Under the pieces are notes generated by a model. That model did no database searches. It was not told the DNA's origin and saw nothing but the letters and a program-made list of their open reading frames with translations. Below are positions 35,473 to 46,762 of a stretch of 64,000 nucleotides of DNA, in pieces (positions within the stretch are counted from its first letter, which is position 1; every line of letters begins with the position of its first letter). Source of the DNA: Melampsora larici-populina 98AG31 (Eukaryota; Basidiomycota; Pucciniomycetes; Pucciniales; Melampsoraceae). The stretch is from the NCBI RefSeq assembly GCF_000204055.1, contig NW_006768818.1:571566-635565 (forward strand). The letters are read 5' to 3'. The position numbers were made by a program, and so were the translations under genes.

Positions 35473-36665
35473 TCTATTTCTTCATACATCCCATAACTCA
35501 GGATTTCAGGTCACCGACTATATATCAACCAAATGATGACACTGTAACGAACTCCTTCGAACGTCTTTGCTAGTAGTACAATCTTGAACACGCCATTTTA
35601 CCATCTCATCTTTCTGTATCGTTTGATTGTTTGCCTCGGGTTTTAATCATCTCTGCACTCGTTTTCGAACTATTGCATCTGTTTTTCTTCTTCTCTTTAT
35701 GTACATCTTATTGTGTTCCAAGTGACTTGTTTTCCTCAAACTGACAAGGTTTCAAGTAACACTGCTTCATAGGAAGAAGCCTTGAATACTGCTTCGTTTG
35801 TTCACACGAACGCGATAACGTGCACTTTTTGAAACGTATTGAGAGTTGTCTCTTCACAAAAGGCTGAGTTCTCCGCAGGCAGGCGCACCGAACCTTTCTT
35901 CCACTGCTCCAGCGCATACGGTCTCGATGTCGACAGGGGTAGATAGTCCCACTTTGTTCCATGTTTGTCTGGACTTTATCTTGATTTGGTTCCACCAATA
36001 TCATATGACTATGATATTGACGGCATTAATATGATGAAGCAGCTACTGGGCAAAATACAACTTGAAAGTATCCCTCTGCCTTCTCATTTGACTTAAAGCA
36101 CAGTAGACTCGACTGATTCAAAATATATTACAGCAGTACTATTATTGAACACAAAACACTCAATCAAAGGTACATCAAAACTACATCTTGGTCACACCAC
36201 AATTGAGCAGTCTCAGGACCTATGTGAATTGGAAAGTTGTTCATAACAAGAACGGAGTTCTTTGTGGACCCTGGATTCATCATAGGCAGCTAGAGAACAA
36301 AATATCAAAATATCAGCTTGGCGTAAACCATGAGAGTCCCTTGGAGTGAGCGGTCAACTTTATCAGTATGTTCACCAATTGGAGCCCATCACATAGTCCT
36401 GTAACAGTACAGATTATGCCTAATAATTGAGGTTTCATTTAGATGCAACAGTTGAAGAAGAAATCCAATCAGATCAGCAAGCAGATTGGAAAACTGCATA
36501 GAGAAAAAGACTGACCAAGGGAAACTAATCAATCAATTGGGATGCCTAAGACCAATCCATCTCAGATTGGTTGGGATTGTGAGTCCAACAAATGTTATGA
36601 GTCAAGCTAATCTTCTTGCTCAGCTCATGGGAGATGGTTGGCTGTGGAACTTGTGCTCATGAGTA
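35473..36665. other. Spacer between the PMP3 gene and the pogo element
   Basis: The left part is the 3' side of the PMP3 gene. I see no further gene. Open frames at 35708-36034 on both strands overlap and have no domain. Confidence 0.45.
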
Positions 36666-36738
36666 CAGTAGACTCTGAGAAAACCGATAGTTGTCAAAAG
36701 CGATACTCTGGAAAACCCGATACTTTTTGGGTCAAATA

Positions 36739-36746
36739 TATTTTAT
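36739..36746. repeat. Left target site duplication of the MULE
   Basis: TATTTTAT lies directly before the MULE terminal repeat and is repeated exactly at 39346-39353, directly after the right terminal repeat. Confidence 0.85.
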
Positions 36747-39345
36747 GGATGCTGATGCGAGGACACCCCCCCCCTTCACTCGGAGGACACCCCTCTCCCT
36801 GTATTACATATGTATTGAGTAACTTAAAGTTACATATGTATGCAGTTGAAAGAAAAAAACATGGCCCACATGTTTTTTCAATCCACTGGAAACCATCCAC
36901 CACATATTCATCTTCAAAGTTTTCAACTAATGCCTGACACCACGCCAATTGATCCAGTATTACTAGGCCTCGAACCACATCAGCTACCGTACACTTCATG
37001 CAAGGAAGCAGAGGATGCCATTCAAGGCTACGCTAATAGTCGTGGATACTTTTTGAACCGACTCCGCTCAAAGAAAAGCAAAACTGGATGTGTCAGAAAA
37101 GTGTGGCTAGAATGTGCTCATGGAGGAAAGCATCGACCACAGGAAAACAATATACGAAAAACATCTACTCGGCTCTTAGAGTGTCCATGGTCAGCTGAAA
37201 TTAAACGCCAAGCAATAATTGATGATGTGTATGAATGGAGGGTTCTAATCACCATGAATGAACATAACCACGAGCCTTCAAAGTCTTTAGTAGAAATACC
37301 CGGTGCAAGATCTCTGACAAGCAATCAGCAAGACAAAGTCAAACAGATGAACATATGCGGAACAGCACCTCGAGTTATCTTGAAGAATGTGAAATTATCA
37401 GACCCCACTAATTTAAGCATACCTCGCGACATCTATAACTTGAATAGTCGGCACAAGGCTGATTTTCTCCAAGGACAAACATCACTTGAAGCTTTACTCG
37501 ACACCCTCAAGGAAGAAACTGTTTATCATGCATATGAGAAAGACACTAATAACCACTTGCTCCGTCTTTTCATTGCACCCAATCTATGTGTCTCAGCAGC
37601 TAAAACCTACGGTGCTACAGATGTGCTGCTGATGGACTCGACATACAAGAGTAACAGGTGTTGTTGTCTCTTTGATATCTTGATCAAGCAACGGAAACTC
37701 ATATGAACTACATCTTTTTGGGGCAGATACAAAATGCCACTTCTACACGTTGTAGGTGTCACATCAACACATCAAACACTCTCCTTATGTTACTGTTTCA
37801 TGCATCGAGAAACTGAAGAGGATTATATATGGGCATTGGAACACGTCAAACTTGCCTACAAATCACTTATATCAAAAGAAGTCGTTGTAGTTACCAATCG
37901 AGAACTCGCCCTGATGCGTGGGATTAGTCAAAGCTTTCCCGGAAGGAAAAAACTTGCTGTGTAAATGGCATATTAATCAAAATATCAATGCAAACTTGAA
38001 GAAATACTTTCCTGGAAAAAACGGAAACGAAGACAGCGAGGATTGGAATAAATTCAAAGCCAAATGGACAGAGGTTTGCGACTCGATTTCTCCCGAAGAA
38101 TTCGCAGAACGATTTCAGCAACTTCAAGAATATATCAAGCCGGATGGGTATCAATATCTTGACAAGACTTGGATCAAGTATAAAGAAATGTTTGTCCTTG
38201 CCTGGACAAAGGATGTGAAACACTTTGGTCACACAGTTACCTCACGAGCCGAAGGGGGTCACACCAATATAAAGGGTTGGATATTGGTATCTACTGGCGA
38301 TCTTCAATGTGTTTACATAAAGATTAACCTTGCATGCGAACAACAAGTTAACTTGATATCTCATAAAACCTCATATGATTGCACCCACAATCTCATTCAG
38401 CTTCGAAGCGATTTCTGGCATCGGGTCCATCGCAAGATTTCACATCACGCATTGATCCTAGTGTGTAGCATCAAGTTTTTTATGATTCAAACTGTCGTAT
38501 GTTGGCTGAAATCCTTATCATAATCCATAGACCTTGGAACAGTATCAAAAAGCAGTTTCAATCACAACCACATCAACTTGCACATATGTATTCAACGGGT
38601 CTCAAGGTTTACCTTGTTCACATTTCATCCGTCACCTGCTTGATTCAGGTGAATCACTCATGATCCAGCACTTTGATCCACACTGGCATTTGAACCGAGT
38701 CAGGCATGACTCAAGTGATCGGTCTACACCAACCACCAGTGAATTATTCCACCATCTAAGAATACAACACGCAAACTTACCTCCACATCTTCAACTCACC
38801 CTCGAGAACGGTCTCAGCGACTTACTAAAAAACTGTACAGGATCTATCAGCGATCCTATCCCGATCCAAACTCGAGGAAGGCCTTCTGGGGCCACTTCAA
38901 ACTCTACCAAAAGAGATCTATCACATTTTGAGCATATGATAGCCGATAAAACTTCAACTCAACCAACAAAGAGAAAATGTGGGCTTTGTCGGGAAGGAGG
39001 ACATGACAAACGCAGCTGTCCTAATACTAATAGGGCTCTAGAGGCCGAGGCCATTTGAGTCTGAGATGATCATTGCAATTGAAGATTTTACATCCCTTTG
39101 AACCAATCATGTGCCACTTGAGAGGTCTTCTATATGTAAGCTCGTCAACAAGGCTTCCGATGAGATTTGAGATCATACATAAGTATAATCTTCATGTCCG
39201 ATGTAAGTAAATCGAGCGCTGCATGATCGCTCGATTTGAAATGAACGATTTTTTTAAAAATCAGATCATTGAATTGAATACATCTGTAATACAGGGAGGG
39301 GGGTGTCCTCCGAGTGAAGGGGGGGGTGTCCTCGCATCAGCATCC
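36747..39345 (+). mobile_element. MULE (Mutator-like) DNA transposon nested in the pogo element
   Basis: Terminal inverted repeats of about 60 bp start GGATGCTGATGCGAGGACAC at 36747 and are mirrored at 39285-39345. They differ mainly in the length of C runs. An 8 bp duplication (TATTTTAT) flanks the element. It is 2.6 kb and carries one FAR1/MULE-type transposase gene. Because it sits inside the pogo element, it is the younger of the two insertions. Confidence 0.9.
36840..39058 (+). pseudogene. MULE transposase with FAR1-like, DDE, SWIM and zinc-knuckle regions, inactivated
   Basis: Domains in order are a FAR1/WRKY-GCM1-like N-terminus (SCKEAEDAIQGYANSRGYF and the H-N-H zinc ligands in MNEHNHEP), then the MULE core with the first Asp in DVLLMDSTYKSN. 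A phase-2 intron (about 37659-37727) follows, then YKMPLLHVVGVTS, VVVTNRELALM, LLCKWHIN, and the Glu in TSRAEGGH. A SWIM-like GLPCSHFIRHL and a CCHC knuckle CGLCREGGHDKRSC end the protein. The second catalytic position is Asn instead of Asp (VTNRE for VTDRE). A one-base frame change follows at about 37917, and another break lies at about 38460-38530. The usual start may be the ATG at 36930. The copy cannot encode an active transposase. Confidence 0.85.
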
Positions 39346-39556
39346 TATTTTATTTGCAGTAAAATGGGTTGGAAAACCGATAAACCTGTCAAACCCGATA
39401 AGCGATACTTTTTTTTTGGTTTCCCGGGTTTAAAACCGATAATTTAGGTGGTTGTGCGACTTGTGGTTTTCGTTTTTTTGTGCTTCTTCCTGTTCTGTAC
39501 ATCCTTTTTCATTGCAAAAGCTTCACCTGGCATTCACAATTATAAGTTTTCATATC

Positions 39557-41733
39557 ATGCTTCCTAAGGACCTCTCTACATACAACATTTCTCACATTGA
39601 GAAAGGATTTGAGGCATTGAAATCCGAAAATGATGCTCGATTAAAACCTTTGAAAGAATTGATGAGCTCAGGAAAAAAACTTACTGAAGCTGAAGAACGG
39701 TTCATGGATCAATCAGCTAACCTTGTTGACGAGTGGAAGGTGGTGGAACACATCAAAGAAGTTGGAGATGTTGCTCGTGCTGCCATTGACCTTAACAAGG
39801 AGGAGAAGGCTGCATTGGAGGTGCTAATTCTCAAGGCTGATCAAACACGTCCAGTGATGTTAAAAGCAGTGAACAGTGAGTCTATGAACTTTTCATTGTG
39901 ATCAATCGAAGTTGTCTTTCTCAAATGGATGATGTTTTGACCTTTGAACTGTGTTTCTAGAAAAGCGTAAAAATACGGAAACTTTGAAGCCAAACCCTTC
40001 CACCAAAAACAAAGTCAAAAATAAAAAGGCAAAAGTCGTGAAGAAGGTCAACCCAACGCTTGCTCAGCGAATTGAAATCCTAGACTGGCATCATGCTAAT
40101 GGGGGCAAGCAAACTAAGACCGCTCAAAGATTCAAAGAATTGTATCCCGAGCTCCGATTTGGACAGCCTCGGCTTTCGGAATGGTTGAGGGAAGAGAAAG
40201 AGACCCAGTTCCGAGCCGACTATAATTCTGGGGTTGGTCTGAACTCCAAGCGAATCACTTCAACCGAGCACCCTCAAGTTACTCAAGCACTTGAGACTTG
40301 GGTGACTCAGGCTGAACACTTGGGTCTTATCTTAAGTGGCTCAGTGATGCGTACGATGTGGAATCGCTTTGCGGACCTCTTCAAGGTACCAGATGAAGAC
40401 CAACTCCGTCTCTCTGAAGGATGGTTGACCAGTTTCAAGAGCCGAACGGGCCTGCGTTCCGTCAAACGTCATGGTGAGGCTGGTTCAGCTTCACCTGATA
40501 CTGTTGCTGCAGAGAGGTCTCGTGTGCGTGCAATCACGGATCTATACGATCTCGCCAATATCTATAATATGGATGAGACTGGCCTATTTTATGGGTACGT
40601 CTTTTTTACAATAATTTAGCCCTCCTTTCATTTTGCTGATGTACTTTACGCTTCTGTAGAATGCCACCAGACAAGGGATTAGCTTTCAATGCAAAGTCTG
40701 GGATCAAGTCAGACAAGCGTTGCCTGACATATGCTTTTGCAATCAATGCCGACGGATCCGATAAGTGTCGTCCTTTCATCATAGGAAAAGCTCATAAACC
40801 TGTATGCTTTCATGGGAAGACAGGCGAGCAACTCGGCTTCTACTATTGGAACAACACAAAAGCTTGGATGCAGACTGGAATCTTTATCAAGTGGATTGAA
40901 TCCTGGGATCAGGAGCTTAGATTGGAAGGTCGCAATATATTACTTCTTGTAGACAACTTTTCCGGTCACTCAGTTGACCCAGACAGACCTTTAACAAACA
41001 TCCACCTCGAATTCTTTGCTCCAAATCTTACATCTCATGTCCAACCACTTGATGCGGGTATCATTGCCAACTTCAAGTGTCATTACCGATCCAAATTTAT
41101 CAACTACGCGATTGATCGTTACGAGCTCCAAATCCCAATTGGTGAGATCTACAAGATTCATCAACTGGATGCTATGAAGCTTGCTTCCGAGGCGTGGTTT
41201 AGGGTCTCTGACACGACAATCGCAACTGCTGGCGAAAGTCAGGTATTCTGTCCGTTCGAAATCCTGATGGATCGGTCAAGGGTCAGGATAATCATGACCA
41301 TACTGAAGATTCCAATTCAGATCCGATAATCGATGACGAAGCTACAGAGACTTTAAGATCCGACTTGGACAGTCTTGAAAGGTTGAATCTTGTCCATAAA
41401 CCAAACCGAATGTCACTCTCTGAGCTTCTCAATCCAATTGGCGAGCATTCAAGTGGTTTAGAAGAATGGACACCCGAAGAGATTGTTGCAAGCATAGAAG
41501 AAGAAATGAAAGAAAAGGCTAAAGTTGAGATAACACCACCACCACCTCGACCAACTCATCAAGAGTTCCTCAAAGCTTCAGAGATCATGTTGGGATTTAT
41601 GGCCTATGAAGAAGATAATGTAGCAAAAGGGTGGGAACGTGCTATTAGGGCCTCAGTAAGACATTACCGCTTAGTCCGTGCCCAAACTGCCAAGCAGCAA
41701 ACCCTCACAACTTTCTTTTTCAAAGATTCTTAA
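39557..41733 (+). CDS. Pogo-type transposase (CENP-B-like HTH and DDE_1), apparently open
   Basis: Exons 39557-39875, 39961-40594 and 40660-41242, plus a last exon from about 41281-41287 to 41733, join in phase to about 660 residues. The first exon is a helical acidic leader. The second holds a CENP-B/pogo helix-turn-helix pair (LAQRIEILDWHHANGGKQTK, PRLSEWLREEKE, then WLTSFKSRTGL). The DDE_1 triad is visible: YNMDETGLFYG, LLLVDNFSGHS and HVQPLDAGIIANFK. The last intron would be only 38-44 bases, so it could instead be a small frame lesion. Everything else is open. The MULE sits between the left TIR and this gene, so the promoter is displaced although the coding part is whole. Confidence 0.85.
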
Positions 41734-42304
41734 ACTGTTGTTATATATCTTTGTCATAACCGATAATTTTGCTGCAATTTGATTTTTATCGGTGTTCTCA
41801 GAGTTTTGATAAAACCAATACTCTGTCAAAACCGATAGGATTGGCCCCAATTTTTCGATTATCGGTTTTCTCAGAGTCTACTGTATTTCTCCAAATTCCA
41901 CACCGTCTCTCTTTGGACAGAGTCCATTTGTCTGCAATTGTGTGCTTTACCATTTTGTGCCTGCGAGGCTTGATGTGAGTGGGTACACCAAGCGTTGTAG
42001 TTTTCTGAAGTTGAGATGACGGAGCCAGTGGCTTGGTACTTGGATAACCATATCTTGTAAGACGTTCTGGAGATCTTCAAGCCGCTCTGTACAAAGATAT
42101 CCTGGACTTTTCCACCTTGAGGTAGCTACTGAACAACCAAATTGACTTGAGTATAATAAAAACAGCTGTTACTAGCTTGTCTGTAAGATTTTTTGATACG
42201 GATGTAAGACTATGCTGCTGAAAATTGTTGATTTGGGTGATTTTGAAGTGATAAAGAGAGAATCATGGGTTCTCAATTCCATTTAAAATTTCAATTATTT
42301 CAAA

Positions 42305-42403
42305 TTTTTGAAGGATGAGTACCTTGTAAGAATTTGATAGATAAGTGGTTTGTGATTGTAAGTTTGGTCAGGTTAGGTAAATGGAATACTCATCCTTCAA
42401 AAA
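42305..42403. repeat. Hairpin-forming inverted repeat
   Basis: TTTTTGAAGGATGAGTA at 42305-42321 and its exact inverse at 42387-42403 flank 65 bases. The right arm overlaps the start of the F-box/LRR fragment at 42383. Confidence 0.75.
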
Positions 42404-42700
42404 ACATTTCAATGATTGCATTAGGTAGAGCTCTGGGTTACAAACATTGAGTCTGATTGGAAAGAAACAATACAAGATCCATACTGGCCTGATCTGAAAA
42501 AGTTTCAGGTTACTAATCATGCCCCTACCTGTCTTTGTAGAAAGTTTGCTTTTTCTTATAGAAAGACTCTAGACCTAGAAAACTTGTGTCAGGAGAATGG
42601 AATTGAAACAAACATTATTTGTGTCAAGGATGATGATGATGATATCTCTGAAACTGGTGACGCAGATGAAGATTCAGAATGGGGTATGATCTGTATAATG
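42383..42700 (+). pseudogene. F-box/LRR family fragment IV (C-terminal part, plus strand)
   Basis: The frames read HPSKNISMIALGRALGYKH and, after a frame change, QDPYWPDLKKFQVTNHAPTC and DLENLCQENGIETNIICV, ending in an Asp-rich tail. They match the end of the gene at 45053-46762 (SKNLSWLSIGHHL, DKIWPNLKTFEITN, LEALCQQHSVEMIF). About one fifth of the family protein is present. An inverted second copy of the acidic tail lies at about 43015-43082. Confidence 0.75.
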
Positions 42701-43014
42701 GTTCAGATGATGGAGTTAGCTTTCATTGTCTTGATATTCAGTTGTAAGTTTTACATCATCCACACTTTGGAATGCAATTCCAATGCCAGTATAAGGACTT
42801 GTGTAGCACACCAGAGTCACCTTGGTGTTTTTTACTTCATTTTTTTGCATGGTTCAAATGACTTCATTTCTTGTTGTTCAGAGAGAAGGTCTCCATATAT
42901 GTGCTGAGCTACCCCATCCAAACATCCATCAAATTTACTATGAGCTATCTGAACGCCCCAAACGCTGATGGTGCAATAATTACCACATCCCAAAGATAGC
43001 ATTGTAGAAATCTG

Positions 43015-43082
43015 AATCTTCATCCACGTCACCAGTTTCAGAAATATCATCAGATTCATCATCATCTGTGTTTCTTCAATAG
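43015..43082 (-). repeat. Inverted copy of the acidic tail of fragment IV
   Basis: The minus strand here repeats GATGATGAATCTGATGAT and TTTCTGAAACTGGTGACG followed by GATGAAGATTCAGA, as at 42625-42680 on the plus strand. The two lie about 330 bases apart. Confidence 0.75.
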
Positions 43083-43139
43083 TAAGTCATACACCATTTT
43101 TCTTCAAGTTTTGAATGGGTACTTATTTGTGATATTTAT

Positions 43140-43295
43140 GGCTCTCAAACCTGACCCGGTTTTCAAAAACCCAGTCAAGCCAGTTGAATTTTTGGCAGTT
43201 ACTTTGTGTATCAACTTGACATTTGTTGACAGCTCCCAGCCAAAAATTCCACTGGGTCAACTGGGTTTTTTGAAACTGAGTCAGGTTTGAGAGCC
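43140..43295. mobile_element. Foldback MITE of 156 bp
   Basis: The left arm starts GGCTCTCAAACCTGACCCGG and the right arm ends GAGTCAGGTTTGAGAGCC. Pairing extends over about 57 bases per arm with small mismatches, leaving about 40 bases in the middle. No coding capacity and no certain target duplication. Confidence 0.8.
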
Positions 43296-43767
43296 ACAAT
43301 TGATCCTGTTGTGGTCATAAATTATCTCCACCTTGTGCAAGTTGAAGTTTAAAGAATCAAATCTGATAAGTTCAATCAAGTGAGTCTGGTTTGGATAGTT
43401 GACTGCTACAAGATGCAAAATAACTACCAAATGGACAAAACCAAAACTTGAGAATATAAATTGAAGTACACTGAGGGGAGGAACTTGGGATAGGTCTTGT
43501 CCAAGTCCTCCTTGAATAGTTTCCTTCCTTTGCAGATGGCGGAAAACTTCAGCAGGAATGTAGACCTTCTGATTTAGGTAACATTGATGTGTCTTTTTCT
43601 TGGTTTGATATTTTCTTCCATCCGTGTTTGAGAGGGAACCATGGGTCACAGCCCCACGGCTGGCCGCAAGGGAACCGGCTGCGCTGCAGCGCCGTGCGCA
43701 ATGGCGGCGGCGTCCCGGGCGCATCAACTGGCGCCACACACAGGGTTTTCCCAGGTCAAGCTCCAAC

Positions 43768-44281
43768 TCATGTTGTGGGCGCGGCACAAAAAGCGTGAAA
43801 AAGTCGCGCCTGGTAGCGCCCCAAATCTTCAAAATGTGTAGGGGCGCGCCCCATAGTTCGTCCGCGGGTTTTTGTCACCATCTCCATCAGAAATGCCTGA
43901 GGAGGAGTCAGGGACTCTGAGGAGTGTCCTTCATCTTGGTATTGAGATATTGGTCCAACAGTCTACCTCACTCTGAGCTGTTGTCACTTGACAGACAGAG
44001 TCTTGTCCAAAAGATGTAAGCACTCACTGTAAGAGTTTCATGAGGATAGAGTCGCAGTTGACTTCCATTTACCGTGATATCTCTTGCAATCTACCTTGCA
44101 ATCAATGACTAGAATTCTTTTATTGGAAACTATGTACTGCTGTAGAAGATTTTTACTTTTTTTCTACTTTTTTGGGGGCAAAGGGCGCGCCTTACGCGCC
44201 CCGCTGGCGCCCGCGCCACCCCAATCGAGTTTTTTTGCGCCTGGGCGCGCATGTTTCAAAAAGGACGCGCCCACAACATGA
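43768..44281. mobile_element. Non-autonomous hAT element of 514 bp with perfect TIRs and TSD
   Basis: The ends are TCATGTTGTGGGCGCG at 43768 and its exact inverse ending at 44281. They are flanked by GCTCCAAC at 43760-43767 and 44282-44289, an 8 bp target duplication as expected for hAT. The interior is GC-rich near both ends and has no transposase. The TIR differs at only two of 16 positions from that of the intact hAT element at 49404, so that element's enzyme may move it. Sequence at 43640-43760 just outside is also GC-rich and may belong to another old insertion. Confidence 0.9.
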
Positions 44282-44479
44282 GCTCCAACCAATGAACAAT
44301 CATGCGCGCCGATGCGCGTCGCAATTTGACATTTCCTACCTTCGCAACAATCAACCATTGCAAAGTTTCTTCCTACCAACTGTCTATGTTCAAACAGCAT
44401 CTTCAGGAAGTATGCATCACCATGTCCCAAAGTTATTAGCTTTGGATGGGAAGGAGATTTTGAAATGGGAAACATCATG

Positions 44480-44650
44480 GATCAATACTCATCAAAATAA
44501 AACAACTATCAACAATCAGTTCAATTGTGTGTTGCTGACAAAAAACCAAGTCTTCAACTTCTCTGTAAGAAAGAAATGGCGCTCCGTTTTTGATCTCAAA
44601 TTTCTTTAAATTTGGCCAAAGTTGAATTTGGGTGATGTTGCCTCAATCTT
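44480..44650 (-). pseudogene. F-box/LRR family fragment V (C-terminal part, minus strand)
   Basis: The minus-strand frame reads GNITQIQLWPNLKKFEIKNG, then FLSYREVEDLVFCQQHTIEL and IVDSC. It aligns with DLIRDKIWPNLKTFEITN and KEVDDLEALCQQHSVEMIF of the gene at 45053. Only about 50 residues remain, and both sides are lost. Confidence 0.75.
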
Positions 44651-45052
44651 AATTGTTGTAAGATGCATTGTCACTTATTAAGAGCCATAAAATATTCTTT
44701 GAATGTCGAAAAGCTTTTTTTATCACTTTATAAACAGACCTTTGAAGTTTGATTGACAATTGACATTACAGATGATGTGGTATCCCCAATCAATGTGATA
44801 CAGTGATCTTTATCAACTTGTCCATCTTAATGATACATTTAAATAAAAGCTAAGAAAAAAAAACTGAAGACTCGTCGATATGAGGTGATAGTATTAGTAT
44901 ACATATTTTTGGGCTTGTGTTGAATTGGTTGATGTTAGAATGAAGTGAACAGTGAACCTCATGATCATGAAAAAAAAGACTCCAGAACCCAGGCGAAAGT
45001 CATTGATCATGAAATAACCTGAACCAAAAGCATGTGAATGAGGGGAATATGA

Positions 45053-46762
45053 TTAAGGTTCAGAATTCACCTCCCAATTATCTTGCAAATTCCCAGCACC
45101 ACCCTGAAGAAGTTCAAGCAAGTGAACATGTGATTCAGGTATGCCGTGGTCAAAAATATCTTCCTCATCAGTACACGTGCCATTGAAAATCATCTCAACT
45201 GAATGTTGTTGACACAAGGCTTCTAAATCATCAACCTCTTTACGACGAAGAAAACGTGCTCGATTCGTGATTTCAAACGTTTTCAAATTGGGCCAAATTT
45301 TATCTCGGATTAAGTCTTCCAAATCTTGGCTTCTGAAACTCAAATGGTGACCTATTGAGAGCCACGAGAGGTTTTTCGAGTGTTGAAAAGCTCTCAAGAA
45401 TTGGATTGGTAAATAGCTCGAAATGTCCAAATTGGTCAACCTAGGTAGATCAAATTGAAATTTATCATCTTTCAAGTCTTGAAGTGTTGCGGCTGAGTCT
45501 AAAGTGCTACGGTAAAGGGCGAGATTGATGAACATAATTGATGACAAAGTCGAGGCAAAAAGTTTGATGAATTCATGGAAGACTGGTACTGAGACTCGAT
45601 CACAGTCTACTAATGATAAACATTTCAATGAACTCTTCCAATCGCATATTGTCCAACTAGAATCTAAACACTCCACCTTATCAAAATGTATTTCAACGAG
45701 ATGGGTAAGGGAAGCAAGATGAAGGCCAAGCGGAGATCGGCAACCTTCTCGCAGATCTGAAGTATCCGGATGAGTCGCTGCAATCCCTGAACAAGCAAAA
45801 GTTTGGAGTCGAGGAATGTTGATGAGAATATCTACTAGAAAGGTTTCTGTGTAAGGTGGTCGATCACTAGGAGAGTTCAGTGAAAGATGAATAAGTGAAG
45901 TAAGTTGTGAGATGGGGCCGATAAGTAAGTTCGGCATTTGAGGATGAGTAGATAATGTTGAATCGTTTAGCTGATAGTTTGGAAACAACATCTCTCCAGT
46001 CTTGATAGGTATAGAAGATTTTGGATCGAGATCGAGGTCGATACCAAGGATATTTGGGCAAGATGTTAAGATTTTGATTATAACTTCAGATCGAGACTGA
46101 GGATCCCATTGTTGATCGCAAACTGGTACATTATTATCTCTTGCATTCATGATTACTTCACGCTCCTTAGCAAGCGATTTGTAGTCTGAGACTCGCCACC
46201 GGAGTATTCTAACATGATCTGAATGTCTTTGAATAATTTCTTGTGTGGATTTTAGTCTATCCAAGGTAAAGCCTTGGAAATCTAAGCGCTAGAGAAGATT
46301 ATTTCATCGGTTAATCAGTGAAAGATGAGGTAGGATGATGATGAGAAACCGATTGCATACCTCAAAAAAATAAGGAGAGAACACTCGATAGAATGAACGG
46401 TTGACTGAGGCGAGTGATAGGATATCGATCAAAGGAAGATCTTTGAAGGTACAAGAATAAGTGATGTCAGCACACTGTGTAATCTTTCATCAATGGAGTA
46501 TTAGACCAGTAAGCAAAAAAGCCAATGCAAAGGCGTTGTGCATGAAAAGTGGATAGGATGGTGAAATGGTCAAGGAAATCGACTGACGGTCGCGTGCTTT
46601 TTGAAATTTTCGAAGGCGTTGATTGTCGTCATCTTCAAAGTATTGTTCTATGTGAATCGATTCGGTCTGTTGGTCTATTGGCTGGCTTGCAGGAAGCTGG
46701 CGAAGCCAGTAGAGAATGGTTTCCCAAATTTCGATTGGCATAGACAACAAGCCCGCCTGCAT
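45053..46762 (-). CDS. F-box/leucine-rich-repeat protein, family copy I
   Basis: The N-terminal exon starts MQAGLLSMPIEIWETILYWL, where MPIEIWETIL is the first F-box helix. A second F-box half follows at 46460-46370 (CTFKDLPLIDILSLASVNRS, then FYRVFSPYFFE) before a GTATGC donor. The long exon from about 46289 to 45053 begins RLDFQGFTLDRLKS and has irregular LRR blocks such as LTSLIHLSLNS, LASLTHLVEIHFDKVECL, LKCLSLVDC and RLTNLDISSYLP. It ends with the family tail WPNLKTFEITN and CQQHSVEMIF. F-box proteins pass targets to SCF ubiquitin ligases, and the LRR part would choose the target. Two adjacent TGA codons at about 46490 fall between the F-box halves, so either an intron lies there or this copy is slightly damaged. 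The best-preserved copy in the window. Confidence 0.7.

Larger units (their letters stand above)
36666..41883 (+). mobile_element. Pogo-type (Tc1/mariner superfamily) DNA transposon interrupted by a MULE
   Basis: Perfect 24 bp terminal inverted repeats begin CAGTAGACTCTGAGAAAACC at 36666-36689 and end with the inverse at 41860-41883. They are flanked by TA at 36664-36665 and 41884-41885. CAGT ends with a TA target duplication are typical of pogo elements. Without the nested MULE the element is about 2.6 kb. Copies of an ACCGATA motif crowd both subterminal regions (for example near 36683, 39375, 39433, 41760 and 41832). The transposase gene is at 39557-41733. Confidence 0.92.

Noticed and set aside
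35274..35489. Minus-strand frame opposite the PMP3 last exons
   Set aside because: The plus strand holds correctly phased Pmp3 exons with conserved residues, so this is a shadow.
43589..44609. Long open frames in the GC-rich region on both strands
   Set aside because: They overlap each other and lie in or next to the 514 bp hAT element; GC richness alone lengthens frames there.
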